Below are positions 1-8,325 of a DNA stretch of 64,000 nucleotides, one piece after another (position 1 is the first letter of the stretch; each line of letters opens with the position of its first letter). The stretch comes from CAIWHR01 sp963726765. Its GTDB lineage: Bacteria > Pseudomonadota > Gammaproteobacteria > Burkholderiales > Casimicrobiaceae. The notes under the pieces were generated by a model that did not search any database, had not been told where the DNA came from, and saw only the letters and a program-made list of their open reading frames with translations. Position numbers and translations under genes: made by a program. Location: assembly GCA_963726765.1 (NCBI GenBank), contig CAVSDH010000004.1, positions 493,056 to 557,055 on the forward strand, read 5' to 3'.

Positions 1-281
1 ACGGCGACGTCCGTGTCCCAGGAGGCGTTGCCCGCCTTCTGCTGCGCCGACAGCTTTTCGTAGATCTTCTGCGACCCGGCGTCACCGGGGCCGGTGCCGA
101 CGGCACGCACCTTGACGCCCGGGTTCATCGCCTCGAACTTGGGCCCCAGGTAATTGTTCACGTAATCGACCATGTTCTGGTCGCCGGCCGAGACGACGTT
201 GAGCGTTGTCTGCGCGACAGCCGGCGGCAGCGCGGCGAACGCGCCGGCCGCGGCCAGCGCGAGCAGGATGCGGAATTTCAT
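1..281 (-). CDS. ABC importer solute-binding protein, N-terminal part (runs off left edge)
   Basis: Periplasmic solute-binding protein of an ABC importer; only the first 93 residues are in the window. It begins MKFRILLALAAAGAFAA, a short basic n-region followed by an Ala/Leu h-region, with likely signal-peptidase cleavage after the PPAVAQ segment. The mature start, NVVSAGDQNMVDYVNNYLGP, resembles family-1 type extracellular binding proteins of the iron, polyamine or phosphonate type. The start codon at 279-281 overlaps the stop of the ATPase gene (ATGA), so the two are translationally coupled. The substrate cannot be told from this fragment; permeases, if present, lie to the left. Confidence 0.75.
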   Translation of the reverse strand, partial: MKFRILLALAAAGAFAALPPAVAQTTLNVVSAGDQNMVDYVNNYLGPKFEAMNPGVKVRAVGTGPGDAGSQKIYEKLSAQQKAGNASWDTDVA

Positions 282-1330
282 GCGACCTCCCGATCATTGG
301 TGGATTGCCCGGTGGGAAAAAGCAGGAGCGCGGCCAAGGGCACGACGACCGAAGCCGCCGTGCCTTCCGCCACGCGCTCCGGCGCGTGAACCCAGATGTC
401 GGCACCGGCGGCGCGAACGCGATACCGGTACCCTTGCCCGACATAGATCGTCTGGGCGATGACGCCGTCGATGACGAGCGCTTCGCCGACCTTTTCGGGC
501 GCCGCTTCGAGTCGGGCGGCATCGCTGCGAAAGTGGGCGCGCAACCGCGGACCGTTCGCCCCTTCGCCGTTGGCGACGGCGTAGCGGCCGGACGCGATGC
601 CGATCACGTCGAGCGCGTTGTCGGCGCCCATGAACCCGGCGACGAAAGCGCTCTTCGGCCGCTGGAAGATCTCCTCGGGAGTGCCCACCTGCACGACGCG
701 CCCGGCGTCGATGACCGCAATGCGGTCGGCGAGCGTCAGCGCCTCCTCGCGATCGTGCGTCACGTACACCGACGTGATGCCGACGCGCTTCTGCAGCGCG
801 CGCAATTCGTGGCGCAATTCGATCCGCACCTTGTAATCGAGGTTCGACATCGGCTCGTCGAGAAGCAGCAGCGCGGGATTGACCGCAAGCGAGCGCCCCA
901 GCGCCACGCGCTGTCGCTGGCCGCCCGAGAGCTGTGTCACCGGACGGGAGCCGAAGCCGTCGAGCTGCAGGAGCTTCAGCATTTCGACCACGCGCGCCGC
1001 GATCGCGTCCTTCTTCCAGCCGCGCATGGAGAGCCCGTAGCCGATGTTCGCGGCGACGTTCATGTGCGGCCACAGCGCGTAGGACTGGAACATCATCGCC
1101 GTGTTGCGCTTCTCGGGCGGCAATCCGGAGATGTCCGCACCGTCGACGCGGATGGCACCGGACTCGGGACGGATGAACCCTGCAATCGATCGCAACAGCG
1201 TCGTCTTGCCGCAGCCCGAGCTGCCCAGGAGCGCGATCATCTCGCCACGCTCGACGTCGAGGCTCACGTTGTCGAGGACACGGGTCGCACCGTAGCAGAC
1301 GCAGAGATTCTCGATCGACAGGTACGCCAT
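278..1330 (-). CDS. ABC transporter ATP-binding protein (Pot/Fbp/phosphonate type)
   Basis: Cytoplasmic ATPase driving a binding-protein-dependent importer, 350 residues. Walker A GSSGCGKTT is at residues 36-44, the Q-loop in MFQSYALWPH near 80-89, the signature LSGGQRQRVALGRS at 134-147, and Walker B LLLLDEP at 154-160, with the switch His in VYVTHDREEAL. The C-terminal ~110 residues form a TOBE-like domain, which places it with the polyamine, ferric iron and 2-aminoethylphosphonate importers rather than the short amino-acid ATPases. It directly precedes the solute-binding protein gene with a 4-bp overlap. The actual substrate is not evident. Confidence 0.9.
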   Translation of the reverse strand: MAYLSIENLCVCYGATRVLDNVSLDVERGEMIALLGSSGCGKTTLLRSIAGFIRPESGAIRVDGADISGLPPEKRNTAMMFQSYALWPHMNVAANIGYGLSMRGWKKDAIAARVVEMLKLLQLDGFGSRPVTQLSGGQRQRVALGRSLAVNPALLLLDEPMSNLDYKVRIELRHELRALQKRVGITSVYVTHDREEALTLADRIAVIDAGRVVQVGTPEEIFQRPKSAFVAGFMGADNALDVIGIASGRYAVANGEGANGPRLRAHFRSDAARLEAAPEKVGEALVIDGVIAQTIYVGQGYRYRVRAAGADIWVHAPERVAEGTAASVVVPLAALLLFPTGQSTNDREVA

Positions 1331-1339
1331 GCCGCAGCT

Positions 1340-1810
1340 CTATCTTTGCCCAAGGGTCAGCCAGATCGGCCGCTCAGTATGACGCGTCGGCGACGCCATG
1401 CGCACGGGGTCGGCGACGCGCCGTGGAACCGGGCGCCGAAATGGAGGACGGCCATGCGGATTGGTGCGGCGCAGCAACCGCTCCTGCCCAGCCAAATCCC
1501 GCCGGACGACCCGAAGCGGCTCTTCGTCGTCGTCATCGTCGTCATCGTCGTCGTAGCCCTCGTCGTCGTCAGGGTCGATGTTGCCGCCATCCGTGCCTTT
1601 GTCATCGTCCTCGTCCTCGTCGTCATCGTCGTCGCCCGGATCGACCGTTTCGCCACCCGCGACGATGAACGATGACCGAAACGAGGCAGCCGCAGGCAAC
1701 TCGCAGCGCAATGTCGACGGTCGTCGCCGGCGCATCCGCGAGCACGGCCACGACCGCGGCAATCGATCGAGGCAGGAGGTTGTCTGAAGGACGGCACATG
1801 GGAATCGCAA
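1340..1810 (-). CDS. Doubtful Asp-rich low-complexity reading frame
   Basis: An open frame of 156 codons whose centre (about residues 58-98) is almost pure Asp/Glu, encoded by GAC/GAT repeats. Flanking residues are Arg-rich and do not look like a folded protein. A competing minus-strand start around 1797-1823 opens a hydrophobic N-terminus in another frame (IAAVVAVLADAPATT), so a small exported acidic protein with a frame error is possible. I see no recognisable domain. The gene status is uncertain; the frame may be open only because trinucleotide repeats avoid stops. Confidence 0.25.
   Translation of the reverse strand: MRFPCAVLQTTSCLDRLPRSWPCSRMRRRRPSTLRCELPAAASFRSSFIVAGGETVDPGDDDDDEDEDDDKGTDGGNIDPDDDEGYDDDDDDDDDEEPLRVVRRDLAGQERLLRRTNPHGRPPFRRPVPRRVADPVRMASPTRHTERPIWLTLGQR
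1521..1637. repeat. Degenerate GAC/GTC trinucleotide tract
   Basis: The plus strand reads runs of TCGTCGTC and ATCGTCGTC interrupted by short non-repeat patches around 1571-1600. Read on the minus strand it encodes clustered Asp/Glu. Such tracts vary in length by slippage. The remainder of the interval 1331-2127 shows no convincing gene, RNA or terminator. Confidence 0.7.
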
Positions 1811-2127
1811 CGGTAACCCACAATCGGGAGACGACTCAACGCCGGTCTGTTATCGACTGCGGTCAAGTGACGCCGTCGCGAAACGCCCTCAATCCGAAGT
1901 TGACCGGGCGAATTGCCGCTGTCGAGAGTGTTTGTCGGTGATCATCCCGACGAACCCGTGGCTGTCGCACGGCACGAGTAAGCGCACAAAAGGCGCGAGC
2001 GTCCCACGTCGATTTCGGCCGGTATGCGTCAGAACGAATACGGGTTGCGGGCGAAGTGGCGCCGTTGACGTGGACGGCGTGGCGCGGCCCAAAGGGGTCC
2101 GTCGTCAATCTCCAGCGGGAGTGCAGC

Positions 2128-2632
2128 TCAGGGAGGCGGGATGCGCAGCACCTGGCCGGGGTAGATGCGGTCGGGATTCGAGACCATCGGTCGGTTGGCC
2201 TCAAATATCTTCATGTACTTGTTCGGGTCGCCGTAGTTCGCCTTTGAGATCTTCGAGAGATTGTCGCCCGCGACCACGGTGTCGTAGGTCGCCTCCGGCT
2301 CACTTCGGTCGACTCTCATCATGTCGTTGACGTGGCTCACCCCGGAAACGTTGCCGCAGCAGAGGACGATCTTTTCCTTCGTCGCCTGGTCGGTCGCGAC
2401 ACCGAATACGGAGACCGACGTTGTCGCACCATCGTAGGTCACCGTGAGCCCCGTGGTCGAGAGACCCTGCGTCCGGACGTAGCCGAGGATCGCATCGCCC
2501 GCCGCGTCGTTGGATGCCTTGAGCGCCGCCTCGTCGGCGGGCGCCGCGACGGCCTTGGCCATCGCTTCCTTGGCTTTGCCGCCGCCAAACAGCTTCTCGC
2601 CGGCCTCCTTCGACAAAACTGATGAGACTCAT
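2128..2632 (-). CDS. kbp: Kbp/YgaU-like BON-LysM protein, frame broken near start
   Basis: Small protein with an N-terminal BON-like region and a C-terminal LysM domain. The last ~50 residues (YDTVVAGDNLSKISKANYGD through YPGQVLRIPPP) are a clear LysM module and match the layout of E. coli Kbp/YgaU, a soluble potassium-binding protein of ~149 residues. The natural N-terminus MSLISFV starts at ATG 2630-2632, with GGAG about 6 bases upstream. One extra G at about 2611 throws it out of frame with the continuing KEAGEKLFGGG. Removing it gives 167 residues. Without repair, translation could only begin at a TTG at 2614-2616 that lacks a ribosome site. Function as potassium sensor is family knowledge; the identity is strong. 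Confidence 0.8.
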
Positions 2633-2804
2633 CTTCGCTCCATGATCGAAATGTGTGGAACATGCTGCGAATCGCCTTCGGCAGCACGGGGCATGCATAG
2701 TCAGGATACACCCGCGCACGTACACGCGGCGATCGACGATCGATCGAAGGGCAGCGCCGCCGGTTTGCCTATAATGAGCACTGCCCTTCGCGTTCCGCCC
2801 GCGT

Positions 2805-3740
2805 ATGTCCACTCCCGTAAACACTGCGCCGACGCCGCTCTCCGTCCGCCCCGGCTCGTGGGACGCGTGGCGCGTCGCGCTGCGACCGAGGACGCTGTGG
2901 ATCGCGACCATTCCGGTGGTCGTGGCGACCTGCCTTGCGTGGTCGCAGGACCGAGTTTTCGATCCATCCGTCGCACTCATCGCTCTCGCGGCGTCCGTGC
3001 TGATGCAGGTCGTCACCAACCTGCAGAACGACGTCGGCTACACCGAGCGCGGCGGCGAGACCGGAACCCGGATCGGGCTACCGCGCGCGACCGCCAACGG
3101 CTGGTTAGGTATTCGCGACGTCAAGCGCGCGATCGTCGCCACCATCGCGCTCGCCATCGTCGTGACGCTGCCGCTGATGATCCGCGGAGGTTGGCCGATC
3201 GTCGCCACGGGCATCGCCTCCACGCTCGCCGCGTGGGCTTACATGGGCGGCCCGCGGCCGATCGCCTACACACCCCTCGGCGAATTGATCGTCTTCGTGT
3301 TTTTCGGCCTCGTCGCGGTCTGCGGCGCGTATTACCTGCAGACGGGGACGCTCGACCTCGTGGCATGCGTCGCCGGGGCGGCGGTCGGAATGCACGCGGC
3401 GGCGGTACTGCTCGTCAACAACTTCCGCGATTGCGACCACGACCGCGCGACCGGTCGGCGCACGCTCGCGATCGTGCTGGGTCGGGGCGCCTCGCTGCGA
3501 CTCTACACGAGCCTGCTCTTCCTGCCCTTTCCCCTCGCCATCCTTGCCGCGTGGATCGGCCAATCCGCGTTGCTTGCGCTACCTCTTGTCGCACTTCCCT
3601 GGGCGTGGCGGCTTGCCCACGCCGTCACCCACGCACCGCCCGGACCGGCGCTCAACGCGCTGCTTTTTCGTACCGTGCTGCTCGAGGTCACGTTCGGCCT
3701 TCTGCTGTCGGCCGGCGCGATCGTCCACGGATTGCGGTGA
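2805..3740 (+). CDS. menA: 1,4-dihydroxy-2-naphthoate polyprenyltransferase-like UbiA family enzyme
   Basis: Integral-membrane prenyltransferase, 311 residues, with about eight hydrophobic segments. Both Asp-rich prenyl-diphosphate/Mg sites are visible: NLQNDVGYTERGG at residues 72-84 and NNFRDCDHDRATGRRT at 205-220. These spacings and the RPRTLWIATIPVVVA start are typical of MenA, which attaches the isoprenoid tail to DHNA in menaquinone synthesis. No other men genes are in view; a hotdog thioesterase follows 34 bp downstream, and thioesterases of this fold hydrolyse DHNA-CoA in some organisms. A related UbiA substrate cannot be excluded. Confidence 0.85.
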   Translation: MSTPVNTAPTPLSVRPGSWDAWRVALRPRTLWIATIPVVVATCLAWSQDRVFDPSVALIALAASVLMQVVTNLQNDVGYTERGGETGTRIGLPRATANGWLGIRDVKRAIVATIALAIVVTLPLMIRGGWPIVATGIASTLAAWAYMGGPRPIAYTPLGELIVFVFFGLVAVCGAYYLQTGTLDLVACVAGAAVGMHAAAVLLVNNFRDCDHDRATGRRTLAIVLGRGASLRLYTSLLFLPFPLAILAAWIGQSALLALPLVALPWAWRLAHAVTHAPPGPALNALLFRTVLLEVTFGLLLSAGAIVHGLR

Positions 3741-3774
3741 ACGCTCGACGCACGAGCGCCGACACGATGCTGCA

Positions 3775-4248
3775 ATGAGTGAATTCGCGCCCGTCGAAAC
3801 CCGGCTCGAGATCCGGCCGGACTGGACCGACCTCAACGGCCACATGAACGTGGCGTATTACGTGCTGGCCTTCGATCGCGCGACCGATGCGCTCTACGAT
3901 CGCCTTGGCGTCGGGTGGTCGAGCCTCGAGCAGGGCCGCTCGCTGTTCACCCTCGCGATGAACGTCGACTATCTGCACGAGGTGTTCGCGGGCGAGACGG
4001 TGCGCATCTCGAGCCGTGTCATCGATTGCGACGCGAAGCGGCTCCACTACTGGCACGAAATGACGCGCGCGCGCGACGGCACGCTCGCCGCGACGAACGA
4101 GATCGTCGCGCTCAACGTGGCCATGGCAACACGGAAGAGCGAGCCCTTTCCTGCGGAGATTGCGCAACGCCTTGCCGCGATGAGGGCCGCGCACTCGGCG
4201 CTCCCGCTGCCGAAGCAGGCCGGCCGCAAGCTCGGGCTCCGCCGCTGA
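3775..4248 (+). CDS. Hotdog-fold acyl-CoA thioesterase
   Basis: Cytoplasmic thioesterase of the 4-hydroxybenzoyl-CoA/YbgC type, 157 residues. The hallmark DWTDLNGHMNVAYYVLAFDR at residues 17-36 holds the catalytic Asp/Asn and the following helix of the hotdog fold. I chose ATG 3775 because the conserved fold begins shortly after it (ETRLEIRPDW); upstream in-frame codons overlap menA. Together with menA it could release DHNA from its CoA ester, but similar proteins act on carnitine- or benzoate-derived thioesters, so the substrate is inference. The C-terminus is basic. Confidence 0.75.
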   Translation: MSEFAPVETRLEIRPDWTDLNGHMNVAYYVLAFDRATDALYDRLGVGWSSLEQGRSLFTLAMNVDYLHEVFAGETVRISSRVIDCDAKRLHYWHEMTRARDGTLAATNEIVALNVAMATRKSEPFPAEIAQRLAAMRAAHSALPLPKQAGRKLGLRR

Positions 4249-4260
4249 GGGCGGCGGCGT

Positions 4261-6279
4261 CTACAGCCGGAGCGCGACGTCGGTGCCCTGCGCAATGGCG
4301 CGCCGCGCGTCGAGCTCGACGGCGACGTCCGCGCCGCCGATCAGCGTGACCGGCATACCGGTCGCGCGCAACGGTTCCAGAAGCTCACGGCGCGGTTCCT
4401 GCCCTGCGCAGACGACCACGGTATCCGCCTCGATCAGGTGCGGCTTCCCGTCGACCCGGATGTGCAGACCGTCGTCGTCGATGCGCTCGTAGTCGACCCC
4501 GGGCATCATCCTGACGCCGCGACGCTTCAGCAGCGTCCGGCGAATCCAGCCCGTCGTTTTCGCCAGTCCCTCGCCGACCTTGCCGCCTTTGCGCTGAAGC
4601 AGGCATACCTCGCGCGGCGACCGCGGCTCCTCCGGCGTCGCCACGCCGCCGCGCTCCGCATAGCCGAGGTCGATGCCCCATTCCTGCGGAAAAATCTCGG
4701 CGTCGTTGCCGCCGCTGTGCGTGAGGAACTCGCCGACGTCGAAGCCGATGCCGCCAGCTCCGATGATGGCCACACGGCGCCCGGCCTCGCGCCGGCCGAG
4801 GACAATGTCGACATAGCTCGCGACCTTTGCGTGCCCGATGCCCGGGATCGACGGCGTGCGCGGCACGACACCGGTCGCGAGCACGACATGGTCGAAGCCC
4901 GCAAGGTCCCCCACCGAGACGCGCTGCCCCAAGCGCAGCGACACGCCGGTGATTTCGATCCGGCGCCGGAAATATCGCAGCGTTTCGGCGAACTCCTCCT
5001 TGCCGGGGATCCGCTTCGCGAGGTTGAACTGCCCGCCGACGTCGTCCGACTCCTCGAACAGCGTCACGGCGTGCCCCGCCTCCGCGGCGGTCGTCGCGCA
5101 CGCGAGACCGGCGGGCCCGGCGCCCACGACGGCCAGGCGCATGGGGGCAACCGCGCGCTTCACGACGATCTCGGTTTCGTGGCACGCGCGCGGATTGACG
5201 AGGCACGTCGCGATCTTCCGCTCGAAGATCTGGTCGAGGCACGCCTGGTTGCAGGCGATGCACGTGTTGATCTCGTCGGGGCGGCCCGCGGCCGCCTTGG
5301 CCACGAAATCCGCATCGGCGAGAAATGGGCGCGCCATCGACACCATGTCCGCGTCTCCGCGCGCGAGCAGCAGGTCGGCGACGCCCGGATCGTTGATCCG
5401 GTTGGTCGCGATCAGCGGCACCTTTACGGAATCCTTCATCCGGCGGGTCACCCACGCGAATGCGGCACGGGGCACCATCGTCGCGATGGTCGGGATGCGC
5501 GCCTCGTGCCAGCCGATCCCCGTGTTGATCAGCGTGGCGCCCGCGGCCTCGACCGCCTTGCCGAGCGCGACCACTTCCTCCCACGTGCTGCCGCCGTCGA
5601 CGAGATCGAGCATCGAGAGCCGGTAGATGATGATGAATTCGCGCCCCACGGCTTCGCGCGTACGGCGCACGATCTCGACCGGAAAACGGGAGCGCCTCGG
5701 GAAGTCTCCTCCCCATTCGTCGTCCCGCAGGTTCGTCCGCGGCGCGACAAACTGGTTGATGAGATAGCCCTCGGATCCCATGATCTCGACACCGTCGTAC
5801 CCGGCGCGCTGCGCAAGGCGCGCGCAGCGAACGTAGGCGGCGATCGTCTTCGCGACGCCCCAGCCCGTCAGCGCGCGCGGGCGAAACGGCGTGATCGGCG
5901 AGCGGACGGCGGAAGGCGCCACCGACAGCGGGTGATAGGAGTATCGACCGGCGTGCAGGATCTGCAGCGCGATCTTTCCTCCGGCCGCGTGCACGGCCGA
6001 CGTGACCAGTCGGTGCCGCGCGACCTGCCACGGGTACGAGAGCTGCGCCGCCCGCGGCTCCAGGCGACCGACGAAATTGGGCGCGACGCCGCCGGTCACG
6101 ATGAGCCCGACGCCGCCGCGCGCACGCTCGGCATAGAACGCGGCCATCCGCATGTAGCCATCGGGGGCTTCCTCGAGCCCGGTGTGCATCGAGCCCATCA
6201 AGACACGGTTGGCGAGCGTCGTGAAGCCGAAGTCGAGCGGCGCGAGAAGGTTCGGATAAGGGGACGTCATCGGGTCCAT
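4261..6279 (-). CDS. fadH: NADPH-dependent 2,4-dienoyl-CoA reductase
   Basis: Three-domain iron-sulfur flavoenzyme that reduces 2,4-dienoyl-CoA during beta-oxidation of unsaturated acids. It is 672 residues from ATG 6277-6279, exactly the length of E. coli FadH. The N-terminal half is the FMN TIM barrel (PLDFGFTTLANRVLMGSMHT at the start). The 4Fe-4S site follows as CIACNQACLDQIFERKIATC (Cx2Cx3Cx11C). The C-terminal half has two Rossmann signatures, GAGPAGLACATTAAEAG and IIGAGGIGFDVGEFL, for FAD and NADPH. It is the last gene of the acyl-CoA operon, 8 bp after the acyl-CoA dehydrogenase. The frame stays open far upstream, but that part is antisense-like extension. Confidence 0.93.
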   Translation of the reverse strand: MDPMTSPYPNLLAPLDFGFTTLANRVLMGSMHTGLEEAPDGYMRMAAFYAERARGGVGLIVTGGVAPNFVGRLEPRAAQLSYPWQVARHRLVTSAVHAAGGKIALQILHAGRYSYHPLSVAPSAVRSPITPFRPRALTGWGVAKTIAAYVRCARLAQRAGYDGVEIMGSEGYLINQFVAPRTNLRDDEWGGDFPRRSRFPVEIVRRTREAVGREFIIIYRLSMLDLVDGGSTWEEVVALGKAVEAAGATLINTGIGWHEARIPTIATMVPRAAFAWVTRRMKDSVKVPLIATNRINDPGVADLLLARGDADMVSMARPFLADADFVAKAAAGRPDEINTCIACNQACLDQIFERKIATCLVNPRACHETEIVVKRAVAPMRLAVVGAGPAGLACATTAAEAGHAVTLFEESDDVGGQFNLAKRIPGKEEFAETLRYFRRRIEITGVSLRLGQRVSVGDLAGFDHVVLATGVVPRTPSIPGIGHAKVASYVDIVLGRREAGRRVAIIGAGGIGFDVGEFLTHSGGNDAEIFPQEWGIDLGYAERGGVATPEEPRSPREVCLLQRKGGKVGEGLAKTTGWIRRTLLKRRGVRMMPGVDYERIDDDGLHIRVDGKPHLIEADTVVVCAGQEPRRELLEPLRATGMPVTLIGGADVAVELDARRAIAQGTDVALRL

Positions 6280-6287
6280 AGGCGCGC

Positions 6288-7433
6288 TCAAAGCGATCGC
6301 GCGATGATTTCCTTCATGATTTCGTTCGTGCCGCCGTAGATCCGCTGCACCCGGGAGTCGGCGTACATCTGCGCGATCGGATATTCGCGCATGTACCCGT
6401 AACCCCCGAAGAGCTGAAGGCACTCGTCGACCACCTGGCACTGCATGTCGGTCAGCCACCACTTCGCCATCGAGGCGGTCACCGTGTCGAGCGTTCCGGC
6501 CAGGTAGCGAACGATGCACGAATCGATGAAGACGCGGCCGACGTGCGCTATGGTCTTTGCTTCCGCGAGCTTGAACCGCGTGTTCTGCATCTCGATCAGC
6601 GTCTTGCCGAAGGCCGTGCGCTCGCGCGCGTATTCGGTGGTGAGGCGCACGGCGCGCTCGATGACCGCGACCCCGTAAAGCGCGACGATCGTGCGCTCGT
6701 AGGGGAGCTCCTCCATCATCTGCGCGAAGCCGGAGCCTTCGACCCCCCCGAGCAGCGCGTCCGCCGGCAGGTGGCACTCGTCGAAGAAGAGTTCGGAGGT
6801 GTCCTGACCCGGCATGCCGATCTTGTCGAGGGTTCGGCCGCGCCGGAATCCTTCGAGCCCGTCCGTCTCGACCATCACCAGCGAGATGCCTTTGGCACCG
6901 GCAGCGGTATCGGACTTCGCGACGACCATCAGCAGGTTCGCGACCTGACCGTTGGTGATGAACGTCTTCGATCCGCTCAGGACGTAGTGTTCGCCCTTGC
7001 GCACGGCGCGCGTCCGGATGCCCTGCAGGTCGGAGCCCGCCGCGGGCTCCGACATCGCGATCGCGCCGATCAGCTCGCCGCTTGCGAGCCTCGGCAGCCA
7101 GCGCCGCTTCTGCGCTTCGGTGCCGAATGCATCGACGTAATGCGCGCAGATGAGGTGAACGGACTTGCCGAAGCTCGCCACCCCGGCGTACGCGAGCTCC
7201 TCGAACACGATGCAGTCGTGCGCGAACGTGCCGCCGCTGCCGCCGTATTCGTCGGCCACGCCGCACAGCAGGAGCCCCATCGCCCCCATCTCGCGCCACG
7301 ACGCGGCGTCGACCCGGTGCGCCTCCTGCCACGCGGGCTCGCGCGGCGCGAGCACGTCGCCGACGAAGCGGCGCACCGTGCTGCGGAAGGATTCGAGCTC
7401 GTCGTCGAGCCAGGGAGAGCGGTAGGCGTTCAT
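6288..7433 (-). CDS. Acyl-CoA dehydrogenase, long-chain/isovaleryl-like subgroup
   Basis: FAD-dependent acyl-CoA dehydrogenase, 381 residues, introducing the alpha-beta double bond. The FAD/substrate loops AIAMSEPAAGSDLQGI and FITNGQVANLLMVVAKSD are present, as is the C-terminal RVQRIYGGTNEIMKEIIARS. The catalytic Glu of MCAD-type enzymes is replaced by Gly in YGGT. This matches the LCAD/isovaleryl-CoA subgroup, where the base sits earlier, here probably the Glu of ELPYERTIVALYG. It lies between a MaoC hydratase (10 bp) and fadH (8 bp), consistent with one fatty or branched acyl degradation operon. Confidence 0.92.
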   Translation of the reverse strand: MNAYRSPWLDDELESFRSTVRRFVGDVLAPREPAWQEAHRVDAASWREMGAMGLLLCGVADEYGGSGGTFAHDCIVFEELAYAGVASFGKSVHLICAHYVDAFGTEAQKRRWLPRLASGELIGAIAMSEPAAGSDLQGIRTRAVRKGEHYVLSGSKTFITNGQVANLLMVVAKSDTAAGAKGISLVMVETDGLEGFRRGRTLDKIGMPGQDTSELFFDECHLPADALLGGVEGSGFAQMMEELPYERTIVALYGVAVIERAVRLTTEYARERTAFGKTLIEMQNTRFKLAEAKTIAHVGRVFIDSCIVRYLAGTLDTVTASMAKWWLTDMQCQVVDECLQLFGGYGYMREYPIAQMYADSRVQRIYGGTNEIMKEIIARSL

Positions 7434-7443
7434 CGACGCGGCT

Positions 7444-7860
7444 TCAGGGCAGCGCGATCCACGCGTCGCCGACGACCTTGAGCTCGCCGGCGTCGTTCAT
7501 CGTCTTCACCTCGATCCTGACCTGGCGCTCGCCGTCGCGTTCCGCCTTCTCCGCAACACGGCCGGTGCAGGTGATGTGCTCGCCGACGTGGGTGATCGCG
7601 GTGAAACGCGCGCCGAACTCCCGCAGGTCGCGCTGCGGCACCCAATTCGTCAGCAGGCGTCCCTGCCACGCCATCAGCAGCATGCCGTGCGCAATGACAT
7701 CGGGCATGCCGGCGCCGCGGGCGAACTCGGCGTCGATGTGAATCGGATTGTGGTCACCCGACGCCTTGGCATAGAGCGCAAGCGTGGTCCGCGACACCGG
7801 TGGCAAGGACAGCGGCGGCAGCATGTCGCCGACGTTGACCGCGTCGAAGGACAAGGGCAT
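7444..7860 (-). CDS. MaoC-like (R)-specific enoyl-CoA hydratase
   Basis: Single hotdog hydratase of 138 residues. The hydratase-2 motif appears as AKASGDHNPIHIDAEFARG, holding the catalytic Asp/His pair, followed by the HGMLLMAWQGRLLTNW helix region. Such proteins hydrate trans-2-enoyl-CoA, often as a heterodimer with a FAS1-like partner; that partner is encoded 12 bp upstream (7873-8316). Its position next to the acyl-CoA dehydrogenase supports the same pathway. Confidence 0.87.
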   Translation of the reverse strand: MPLSFDAVNVGDMLPPLSLPPVSRTTLALYAKASGDHNPIHIDAEFARGAGMPDVIAHGMLLMAWQGRLLTNWVPQRDLREFGARFTAITHVGEHITCTGRVAEKAERDGERQVRIEVKTMNDAGELKVVGDAWIALP

Positions 7861-7872
7861 CGCGTCGCGGCC

Positions 7873-8316
7873 TCAAAGCTCGCGCACGACAATCGTCGCG
7901 CGCATCTCGGCGACCTTGACGCCGTGCTGGTTGGTCACGTCGGTCTCCTTCACGACGAACGCCTTCTTGCTGCTCTTCTTCTGCAGGATGTCGGCGATGC
8001 GCGACCTGTACGTCAGCCGATCACCCGCGTACACCGGCGCGAAATAGCGGAACCGCTCGCTGCCGTGGAGAACCTGCGCGATGTCCACGCCCATCTCGGT
8101 GATCCACTTGAAGGGTTCGGGCACCTCGAGATCGAGACAGAGCACGAACGTCGGAGGTGCAGGCAACGCCGGATGGCCAGCCGCGCGCGCGGCCTCGTCG
8201 TCGACGTACTCGGCGCGCGTCTCCCCCGTCGCCTCGGCAAACCGGCGCAGGCGCCCGGCTGCCACATCGACCGAGTGCGGCGGAATCACCCGGCCGATAT
8301 GGTTGAGATCGATCAT
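7873..8316 (-). CDS. FAS1-like/MaoC N-terminal dehydratase domain protein
   Basis: Hotdog protein of 147 residues resembling the non-catalytic or FAS1-like half of heterodimeric hydratases (HadA/HadC, UPF0336 type). Seen: FAEATGETRAEYVDDEAARA and the pocket segment ALPAPPTFVLCLDLEVPEPF; the canonical GDxNPxHxD motif is absent. It sits directly upstream of the catalytic MaoC partner and 9 bp after the thiolase gene. Forming an obligate heterodimer with the neighbour is inference from similar two-gene arrangements. Confidence 0.82.
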   Translation of the reverse strand: MIDLNHIGRVIPPHSVDVAAGRLRRFAEATGETRAEYVDDEAARAAGHPALPAPPTFVLCLDLEVPEPFKWITEMGVDIAQVLHGSERFRYFAPVYAGDRLTYRSRIADILQKKSSKKAFVVKETDVTNQHGVKVAEMRATIVVREL

Positions 8317-8325
8317 CTCGCGCGA

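Noticed and set aside
206..1675. Long plus-strand frame opposite the ABC ATPase
   Set aside because: It is antisense to a gene with complete ABC motifs, has no domain and arises from high GC. The same applies to long antisense frames at 4438-6339, 7576-9627, 13742-15352 and 18346-20484.
2128..2616. TTG start for the Kbp protein
   Set aside because: No ribosome site, and the upstream ATG has one and matches the family N-terminus.
6280..7332. N-terminal extension that would make FadH over 1,000 residues
   Set aside because: The extension lies antiframe within the acyl-CoA dehydrogenase; the ATG at 6279 gives exact family length.
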